From: Arthonia radiata
Taxonomy: Eukaryota; Ascomycota; Arthoniomycetes; Arthoniales; Arthoniaceae
Direction of reading: 5' to 3'
NCBI GenBank assembly: GCA_002989075.1
Contig: PSQN01000017.1
Coordinates: forward strand, 2,301,453-2,365,452
DNA: 64,000 bases
Of this stretch, positions 53,150 to 60,754 are shown piece by piece. A program made the position numbers and the translations under genes. How positions within the stretch are numbered: the stretch's first letter is position 1; each line of letters opens with the position of its first letter. Under the pieces are notes generated by a model that saw only the letters and a list, made by a program, of their open reading frames with translations, made no database searches and was not told the origin of the DNA.

Positions 53150-54517
53150 ATGGAGAACCGCGCGACCGACATCCCACACGGCCGCCAGCACTACGACTTC
53201 GGGCTTTATGCTCGAGACCAGCAAGCAGACCGAGGAGCGGCTGCACTAGTCCCGCCAATTGGGTGGGCAGGTCACAGTAAGTCCACTCCTCCGTCCTCGT
53301 CCAACTTCACCCAGTTCCATCAGCAAGGACAAGTCCTGAAACGCTCTTATCCCGCACTACCTTCCTTGAGCATTTCACTAATACCACGCGTCCAGAGGAC
53401 GGATGGGGCGACTCCGACGAGGAGGAGTGGGGCGTGGACATCGCCAACCGCCGCCAGCCCCGCGGCTATACCGAGCGGACGCAGCTTCCCAGCTTCAACC
53501 GCGACCACGTAGGCCGCTACGTCGTCACTCCAGAGGAGCGCCGCGGCCAGCAGCAGCCGCCGCAGAGCGAGCGCCCACGGGCGTCCACGCTCGAAGGACG
53601 TCCGGCCTGGCACCAGCAGGACCCCTTCCATCGCGTCCGCCCGTCTCTGCGTCCAGAGGAGTACGACTTCACCACATTCCGGCCTGAAGGTATGTTCTGA
53701 GCATTTCCACTCCTTGGGATCTGCTTGAGTTTTGCGGAGTGCGCTGCCAGTACGCTGGCGTGCTCCCCTTCCCTTGAGTTTCAGACCCTCAGCTATCAAG
53801 AGTGCGTACTGACACTGTTTCGTAGGCGAATACACGGACGCGTCCGGCTCATTCTTCTATGGGCCTGTCCTCAGCAACCCCAACTACCGCGAGTACATGT
53901 TTCAGGACTTGTACAACCAGCAGCGCGAGCGGATCGGCACCACCTCCGCCAGGCACGATTCGGGCGTCCCGCGCGGCTGGCGCCAACAGATGGAGTTCTA
54001 CGAGCCCAGGGCCATACAGTACGACTGCTGGCTCCCTCTTCCCTCGGTGCCCAGGCACCAACTCGAGCGCTTCGGCGGCTACGAGAATCGCCTGCGCTGG
54101 CTGCCGGAGGGCGCGTCGGCGCGCAGCCCCCGCCAGGCCACCCCTCCGGCCACGCAGGGCGCGGAGTTCGCGGCGCGTCCGGCGACCAGCATGGACGCCC
54201 TGCCCGGAATCGCGGGCATGCTGGCTGGCGCGGCGGCCAGCCCCGGGACAGCTGCGCCGCCGCCGCAGCAACAGAGCGAGAGCGCGGAGGAGGTGGGTGC
54301 TGGGGGTGTGGGGGTGGGACGAGGACGTGGTGAGGGTGTGGGGGCGGCTGGTGGGAGGGTGTGGCGTGGGGGAGCGCGGGGTCGGGGTGGACGGGGTGTG
54401 GGCGCGATGCCGCCGGGCTCGTTTTGGTCCAGCTACGGGCCGCGAGACCCGGGGCACGTGGCCCACACGGCGCCGAGCTGGCGTGGCCGTGGTGCAGGTG
54501 GGGGGCGTGGGAGGTGA
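53150..54517 (+). CDS. Unrecognised protein with RGG-rich C-terminus
   Basis: No family recognised. Exons 53150-53276, 53396-53689 and 53826-54517 give 370 aa with whole codons. The N-terminal two thirds are rich in Arg, Pro, Tyr and Asp: DGWGDSDEEEWGVDIANRRQ, RPEEYDFTTFRPEGEYTD, SFFYGPVLSNPNYREYM, WLPLPSVPRHQLERFGGYEN. The C-terminal ~75 residues are Gly/Arg-rich with RGG/RG motifs (GRGRGEGVG, WRGGARGRGGRG, WRGRGAGGGRGR), common in RNA-binding or condensate-forming proteins and in substrates of arginine methyltransferases. No membrane segment or signal peptide. Intron 2 (53690-53825) is an introner-like element. The start codon is the first ATG of the frame and an upstream exon remains possible. 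Confidence 0.65.
53690..53825 (+). mobile_element. Introner-like element forming intron 2 of the RGG-rich gene
   Basis: 136-nt intron. Start GTATGTTCTGAGCATTTCCA, centre GTACGCTGGCGTGCTCCCC then TTGAGTTTCAGACC, and end GCGTACTGACACTGTTTCG-TAG align in order with the 142-nt MFS unit (GTAAGTCTCAGAGCTTCCA; GTGCTGGCGTTGCCCC; TTTGAAAC; TGTGCTGACAATTTCTCC-TTAG). Same orientation as transcription. Confidence 0.7.
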
Positions 54518-54750
54518 GGGGTGGTGGGTGGGTGTGTGGGCGGTGCGGGGGTGTGAGGGTGGTGTGAGGGACGTGGAGGATCTGTTTGTGTGCTGTGGGG
54601 TGGGCTCGCTTCGATAGAGCATGGCAAAGGTGGTGCAGAGGGGTGGTTTACAAAAGTTTTAGCGCGGCGTCGGTGGTCCTTTGCTGTTTGAATGTTGAAA
54701 TACAAGTTGAATGCTCTGATATTGCGTTGCTTTTGTTCAGTGCTGCATAC

Positions 54751-57422
54751 TTATCTGCTCTGCTTCCAGAATGGTCCGCCTACAAACAAGAACATAGGGA
54801 TAGCTGTTGTGAATGCTAACAAACCTAGCGTCCAGCTCATTGTGCCCCATCCCGCCTTCGAGTTTATCATACCTCCCCATACCGGACCCACAAGACATCC
54901 TGCAGCGAAACTTAGGTTGAACAGACCATATGCTTGAGCCCTGTGTACTTGATGTTAGTGCAGCTTCATAAGAGCGAAGGAGTGGTTTGTGTTGAGGTTG
55001 GTGGCTTGCAGCGCCGGCATCAGGGCTCTCTAAAAGTACTTTTGAGACCAAAGGGGACACATCGTAGAGTCTGTGAAAAAGCCCAGCCCTTGAACAGCAG
55101 CGGATGGGTTTGTGTTCACATCCAAGATTCTCCAGCGCCGGCACCTCAGCTCTCAGAACAGGAATTTCAGACCAGAATGTCTAGATCGTAGCTGCTGCGA
55201 AAAGGCGCAGGAAAGACATGAATACTCACATAGCTCCTTTTTCCCCAAAAATTCCCGGCTTATTCTTCTCCATTTTCACCACTATATGGCTTATTTCGGC
55301 CATTATTGGGGGTAATGACAGGGCTAAACAGGCCCCAATACCGAAGAGAATAGCGCAAAGCCCAGCCTTTTGGGCGAATGTATTGTGGTCGATCAAGCGG
55401 AGGAGGACGACAAATGGGGCTGCGAGTAGAAAAGCAAGCGTCGCGCAGAGGCGAGGACCTAGAGACACAAACTCAGTACAAGCCACTCTGAAAAGCAGCC
55501 ACCCCCCCGCATTCTCAAACTCTGGACCGGCTCCGCGAAGCCAACGCCAGCTCGCTGCTTGCTAGGCGCTGGGCATTATGGCAAATAAAGACAATGAGCG
55601 GCTGCTGCTGTGCTGGTGTGCAGGACTCTCAATCAAGGCTAGTGACGCAGCAGACACCCTGGTAGCTCTTGATCTCGAAATGAAATTCGCGAGCTATCGC
55701 CGGCCGTCCGCATGCTGAAGATGACCTCGAAGGCTATAGAAGGAATAGTGTGGACGCTGTTGAACTTACCTAGAATCAAGATGTCAGCACAGTCCCTTCT
55801 GAAGTTTATTCTGGTCTCAAACAAAGCGTTTCGAGACAACGCCGGTGCGCTGGCCGTCGAACGGTAGCTTTGAGGCAATAGAAGTGAATGTGTGGATGCT
55901 CTAAGACTTACCTAAGGAGAAATTGTCAGCACAGTATCTTCCGAAGGTCGTTCAAGTTTCAAACAAAGCGTTCAGGGGCAACGCCAGCACGCTAGCTGCT
56001 TGACAAAGGTTCTGAGGCAATAGAAGGGAATGCCTGGAAGCTCTGAGACTTACCATGTTTGTCAACCCACCAACCGATCAACGGGCCGAAGAACGACGGC
56101 ACTGTTATTGGCAAAAAGATCAGGCCGGCGCCAAGCGAAGACCAGCCGAATAACGCGCGTACACGCAAAGGGAGGGTGGAGTCGAGTGCTGTCAGCATTG
56201 AAGCTTGTACCAGGGTTCCGTAAAGCGCAGCCGCCATGCGCGAGGAAGAGAGGAGTACGAGCATTGGAACCCGCGAGATCAGAGATTGGAGAGCGGACGG
56301 TTGATCGTCAGGAGGACGCTCAGCGGCTGCCCGAAGGACATGAGGAGTCGTGACCCCCGTGGAGTGTAAAGGGATAGCGGTCTCTCGCGGTCCAACGCGT
56401 GTGGCCTGCTCTGTGCTGGGTGAGTCCGCCTTCTCATCATGCACATCTTCCTTGATGTCTATTTGAAAGTTGCTTTCTGTGTCAAGCACAGCGACCTCAC
56501 GCGTCCCATACGCACCCTCAATACCAAGCCACTTCACAGCAACTTTCTTCTCGATCAAGGCGAGGCGCAGGAAGATGTCGAGACCGAGTAGGCCCCAGCA
56601 CATACCAAACACAGCTTGATAGCCACCTGTATCGTAGATCACGCCTCCAAGCAAGGGCGCAAGAAGCAGGGCAACGCTGAGACTGGCGCCGACGTATCCC
56701 ATAGCCTGCCCAATGTGATTGGAACCCACTGTATCCACGAGGAGAGCCAGTGCGCTGATCCAGACGATGGCGCCGGAGATACCTTGAAGGACACGACCGA
56801 GAATCAGAAGAGCGATGGATGTTCCGACTGCGAGCAGAGCCGTCGCGCCGGCCAAAACTATCAATCCGAACATCAGAGGGGCTCGACGGTTTGGGATGCG
56901 GTCGGCAAACCATCCCCAGAATGCTGTGGTCTTGTATCAGTCTCGAGGACCACATAATCGTCTGGAACGCAGTTCGGATGTGGGAAGGACGAAAGCGTTT
57001 CCTAATCTTACTTACGAGATGCTGCCAGGAGCGCCGCGCCGTACACAGCAAGGAGCACTGACACCCAGTATTGTACTGTAGAGGCTATATGAGCATGCGG
57101 CCGCTTTCCGCCGATTCACGTGCTGGAAACACTACTTGCCATTTTCTTGAGGGATGCCGATTCTGCTCGTAAGCGCGAACGGTACAACGGGAACGATCAC
57201 ACCATAGAGGAAGATATCCTGGGAGTCAATTTATCAACCGAGGTGTTTCATACTACGGAGCGACTGGTGTTAAAGGTCTTGCTAACGACTGCTTACAGTG
57301 AAAGTGGCTGTCGACACAGTGGCGATGATGAACCATCTCGAAGACCTGACCTCAAGCAACGCCGGTCTTCGTTCACTGTGATAACCGCATTTCTTCAAGG
57401 CTCTTTGCACGCGACCAGCCAT
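54751..57422 (-). CDS. MFS transporter, DHA1/VMAT-like
   Basis: Proton-coupled export transporter of the major facilitator superfamily; substrate unknown. Six exons: 57422-57297, 57218-57140, 57075-57016, 56923-56054, 55458-55230, 54940-54751 (517 aa, whole codons). The N-terminal half has FIIATVSTATFTDIFLYGVI, YWVSVLLAVYGAALLAAS and motif A as FWGWFADRIPNRRAPLMFGL, then LGRVLQGISGAIVWISALAL. A ~100-aa charged central loop follows. The C-terminal half continues FGPLIGWWVDKHGPRLCATL (joined over the 595-nt intron), then KGAMAQAYGLFNLSFAAGCL and VGPVWGG, ending GGPFWKQSR. Intron 2 (57139-57076) starts GCAAGT, a GC-AG intron. Intron 4 consists of four introner-like units, intron 5 (289 nt) of two further copies. 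Confidence 0.93.
54941..55229 (-). repeat. Two diverged tandem copies inside MFS intron 5, apparently inverted introner-like repeats
   Basis: The 289-nt intron contains two ~123-nt copies sharing, in transcript sense, CTTTT-C-CAG, CTACGAT, GGTCT-AAA, AGAGC, TGCCGGCGCTG and AACACAAACC in the same order. Read on the plus strand they contain GCGCCGGC ... TTTTGAGACCAAA, resembling the centre of the intron 4 units (CACCGGCG ... TTTGAGACCAGAA), so they look like inverted copies. The intron's own splice sites are GTGAGT and CACAG with a CACTAAC branch site. Confidence 0.55.
55459..55638 (-). mobile_element. Introner-like unit 4 of MFS intron 4 (180 nt, diverged, no 5' GT)
   Basis: Begins CCTTGATTGAGAGTCC rather than with a splice donor. 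It shares CAAGCAGCGAGCTGGCGTTG with unit 1 (CAAGCAGCTAGCGTGCTGGCGTTG, differing by a short indel) and ends GTACTGAGTTTGTGTCTCTAG, which serves as the acceptor for exon 5. Confidence 0.6.
55639..55769 (-). mobile_element. Introner-like unit 3 of MFS intron 4 (131 nt, diverged)
   Basis: Starts GTAAGTTCAACAGCGTCCAC and shares ATTCCTTCTATAGCCT with unit 2 (ATTCACTTCTATTGCCT); later parts are more diverged. Ends TGCTGCGTCACTAG. Confidence 0.65.
55770..55911 (-). mobile_element. Introner-like unit 2 of MFS intron 4 (142 nt)
   Basis: Same length as unit 1 and aligned along its whole length: GTAAGTCTTAGAGCATCCAC, centre CGCACCGGCGTTGTCTCG then CGCTTTGTTTGAGACC, end TGTGCTGACATCTTGATTCTAG, again followed directly by GTAAGT. 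Confidence 0.8.
55912..56053 (-). mobile_element. Introner-like unit 1 of MFS intron 4 (142 nt)
   Basis: Minus-strand unit starting GTAAGTCTCAGAGCTTCCAG directly after exon codon G, ending TGTGCTGACAATTTCTCCTT-AG, immediately followed by the next GTAAGT. Centre: GCGTGCTGGCGTTGCCCC and CGCTTTGTTTGAAAC. Confidence 0.8.
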
Positions 57423-58962
57423 CCTGCGTAACTGAGACCTGCAATGACTAACGCTGCTGAAGAGGATTTATTTCACCACATCCATAAAGGCCGCAAGCGG
57501 TCTTTTCAACTTGGCCGGAACAGCTACGAAAGCGCAACCACACCATCGGACCATTGGAACCTTTGCCATCACCTTTGATCCCCTAACGCAAGAGCTAAAG
57601 ATGCGCTTGATCGGAGACTAGAACGAGAGTGGGTACGTGGACAGGCTTACTCGTATACAGTCCGACTCCGAGGACGTCATCATTTCAGCTATTCTTCCTC
57701 TTGGGCATGTAAACCAAGCCCTTGCAGAGGATACTGTGGGTAATGAGCTGCTTTGAGCGCTTACATGTGCGCAAACCCATCGCATAAGGACCAGCAGTTC
57801 ATGCTGGTCGTCCACGCCATCATATACAGGGGTTTGGGATGTGAATTAATGTTGAGAAACGGTCCGTGCGTCTTCAAAGATGTTCGCTTCCCTTACTACT
57901 TTGCTACTTCTTTGTAAAGCCGAAACTTAACGCAAACCTGTACCATGCATTTGATAGTATAAAGCACTAGAGTGTTTCTCTATATTTATAGAGTCTAATA
58001 CCACCTTACTATGAGAAAGATAGCGATCTCGGTGAGCATGTTGTGCGGAAAAGATGCCGCACAGGCCACAATCTCCTGCGCTAAAAATATAGCGTAATAA
58101 AGAGTGCATACTAGCTGTGTGATAACACTACTTGTAGCAATTATTACTCAGCGACCCGGGGCACTGAAGATTAATTCAAATCCCAGATCATACGCTACAC
58201 CCAAACTAGACTCAGCGGCAACCGCGCAAAACATCATCGTCCTTTCTCCATGTTAACTTGACGGCAACACAATGGTTCATACAATGCTTACACGAGCTGG
58301 TTATACAGTTCGCAACCACGTATATGAGAGGCCGGTTCGCCAAAGTACCGGCTTTGACGAATGAAACATGAGTATAAGCCCCCGGTTGCCAGGATTCCAT
58401 GGCGTGGAAACATCATCCCATGCTTGAGGCCATGAGCGTTGCTTGATCCTGAATCACTTCATGTCTAGGACACACAATCCCTCAGTGGGAGGAGACGGCC
58501 AGCGAAAGGTGATGACCGTGAGAACAAAGCATGTCAAGCGCCTCTCGCCTTGAAGCGGGTGTAGCAGGGCTTTCGTCGAGGTAAACACTTCAAGATGCGG
58601 ACGCATCTGGTTGCTGACTTTACTCGCTCTCTCTCAATGTTCTCCGTTTCGTAGACCTCTGTCAAAGGCTCGCAATATAAGACGCACCGCCTGTGGAACG
58701 TATCAATGCGACGCGTCACCCGTCAACAGCTTCTTCATCGATCTTGAGGTCAGAGATGCCAAACGCCAGAAATCGACCTGGTTGTGGCTGTCGTAGTTGC
58801 CTTGGTACCTCCTGCAATGCAGTGGAGTGCGGCTGTCGAATCTGTAGGCCAGTTTACGAGTCGAGGTGAGTCCAGAGAAGCTCGAGCTATGATCTATATG
58901 ACGACAACACACTTTGCCAGAAAGTCTATTTGATAGCCAAAATCACGCATGATGCATTGCTG
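57423..58962. other. 1.5-kb intergenic region with AT-rich hairpin segment
   Basis: No gene supported. An AT-rich stretch (about 57850-58150) holds three perfect short hairpins: CTCTATA/TATAGAG (57978-57993), TGTGCGG/CCGCACA (58042-58063) and CGCTA/TAGCG (58079-58094). It could be a degraded mobile element or merely spacer. I found no terminal repeats. Confidence 0.45.
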
Positions 58963-60132
58963 ATGGATATCTATAGAAACATGTATCATGGACGTCAGAG
59001 CTCTCGAACCCTACCAACGCCCCTGCAGCCCGGCATCGTTTACTCCCTCAACCCACACAACCCTCCAATCCTAATCAATCAGAGTACCGGACAGCCTCTG
59101 ACATGGGAGTACCAGGGTAACCGCTCACCCCCTCGTGCTGCGCCGCCTCCATACACACAGTATCCTCAGCATCCTCAATCTCAGGCCATGCCCGCCAGCA
59201 GAAACTCCTCAAGCCACCATCGCGGGCCTTCAACCGGCGACTACACGATATATCGCCACCGCCGCTCCAGCTCTCGCAATCGCGACGCAGAGTCACCTAA
59301 CAGAAGTTACCACAGCCAGCCCGCGCCCCAAACACGACTGACCGACTCATCCGTACGAGACCACAGACACTACTCTCACAACCCCATGCCTCCATCTGCT
59401 GCAGTTCTCCAGCAGTCTCGCTTCACCACACCATCGTCCAGCTCCCCCCGACACCACCACTCAACATCATGCACATTCTCCTCGGTGGACCCCTCCAGCA
59501 CACGCGCCCACCAAGGCTCCACTCTCCCCTCTACTTCCCATCAACACACCCCACCCGGGCCCTCCATCCCACCACGCACCAGCTCCCTCGCCCACTCATC
59601 CTCCCGACCCCGCTATCCCCGCGAGCAGCATCCACGAGCTCTCCAACAGCCAATCCGTTACGACTCGAGAGACCGCTACGCGGCGCAGCCGCCCTCGCAC
59701 GCATACTCCGACACCCCCTCATCACTTCACTCAAACCACGCGGTACATTCTGACCCGGCACGGTGCCGCGTCCGGCAAGTGGAGCGCGCGAGTTGGTACG
59801 GCTCTGTACGTGAATTTCCAAGGGGTGCTCGTGATACGGCTTCAACGCCGCTTATCCCGTCTGCGGTGCGGATGACACATACATACCACCCACGCAATCC
59901 GTCGCCGCCGCACCGCACGTCTCGTCAGCAACCACAGCACCCCAGCTTTAGCGACGACCGCCCATCCAGCTCCAGCGACCATCGCGCACTGCACCCTCGA
60001 CCCCACGCGCCAACTCAATCGCCAACTGTCCGCTTCACAGGCGTAGATGAGATCGCGCCGTCGCCTTTGCCTGTTGATATGCGTCGTGTGGGTAGAGAGG
60101 GGTTTGCGGGGTCGAGAGTGGCGAGACAATAA
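58963..60132 (+). CDS. Disordered Ser/Pro/His/Arg-rich protein, function unknown
   Basis: Single frame of about 389 aa from the ATG at 58963 (the frame is open a few codons further up). Only the N-terminus looks structured: PLQPGIVYSLNPHNPPILIN then STGQPLTWEYQG. The rest is low complexity (for example SSSPRHHHSTS, RSSSRNRDAESPNRS), ending VRFTGVDEIAPSPLPVDMRR. Length without stops, a plausible start and the conserved-looking ends argue for a gene; codon composition alone could mislead in such GC-rich repetitive sequence. No domain, signal peptide or membrane helix is seen. Confidence 0.55.
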   Translation: MDIYRNMYHGRQSSRTLPTPLQPGIVYSLNPHNPPILINQSTGQPLTWEYQGNRSPPRAAPPPYTQYPQHPQSQAMPASRNSSSHHRGPSTGDYTIYRHRRSSSRNRDAESPNRSYHSQPAPQTRLTDSSVRDHRHYSHNPMPPSAAVLQQSRFTTPSSSSPRHHHSTSCTFSSVDPSSTRAHQGSTLPSTSHQHTPPGPSIPPRTSSLAHSSSRPRYPREQHPRALQQPIRYDSRDRYAAQPPSHAYSDTPSSLHSNHAVHSDPARCRVRQVERASWYGSVREFPRGARDTASTPLIPSAVRMTHTYHPRNPSPPHRTSRQQPQHPSFSDDRPSSSSDHRALHPRPHAPTQSPTVRFTGVDEIAPSPLPVDMRRVGREGFAGSRVARQ

Positions 60133-60754
60133 GGAGGTGAAGGGGCGGTGAGGAGTAGGGATAGGAGTAAGCTTCCGGGGCGTGGGAAGGAGTCTGAGTC
60201 GCGGGGAACTAGACGATGAGACGAGTCGGGAGGTTAGAGGTTTTGCGGGTCAGAGGTGTTGCGGGTCAGAGGTGTTGCGAGTCAGAGGTGACAGAGGTGA
60301 TTACGAAGAGGCTGAAAGCAGCACGAGCAGGTGAGACCGACGATCGTGCCGCCTAGTGAAGATGGATGAAGGCTGGGTAGGTCGAGGCGACGTGCGTAGT
60401 CTGAACACGAAAGCTCAGGAGGGGATTCTTCGAGGCAGGGCGGTGGAGGCCTGGTTCAGCGTCGTGAATGACAAACCTCGAATGACGTAAATGAACAGGA
60501 CTGCCAATCGGGCGATACTTCGAAATGATGAGAAGCAGGTGAATGAATGAGCAAGTATGCCAATTAGATAATAATCGAGAATGTTCATATCAGATCCTAT
60601 GGTGGCGAGGCCACGCTCACAACACCGCCCTCTAACAGAAAGCCCACCAGCCCGCCAGCCGCAATTACCCTCCAATATACAGCAAGCAGTACGCCTGACC
60701 CTGGATGCGAGATGCGATACATAAGCTTCGTGGCTCCTACTGCTCCCGCCATGG
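60133..60754. other. Intergenic region between convergent genes, with 16-bp repeats
   Basis: About 620 bp of presumed 3' UTRs. Contains three 16-bp tandem copies at 60243-60290. No gene is supported. Confidence 0.4.
60243..60290. repeat. Three 16-bp tandem repeats
   Basis: Three consecutive units TTGCGGGTCAGAGGTG, the third with one G-to-A change. Non-coding, downstream of the disordered gene. Confidence 0.9.

Noticed and set aside
54737-55144. 135-codon frame on the minus strand
   Set aside because: It covers MFS intron 5 and the last exon in a wrong frame; explained by the transporter gene.
40909-57422. Possible metabolic or biosynthetic gene cluster (carboxypeptidase, amidase, dehydrogenase, MFS transporter)
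   Set aside because: Genes are interspersed with housekeeping genes (WDR89-like, NAS2, GSP1) and no core synthase or pathway regulator is present.
57850-58150. Transposon with terminal inverted repeats
   Set aside because: No terminal repeats, target duplication or transposase fragment could be found by eye.
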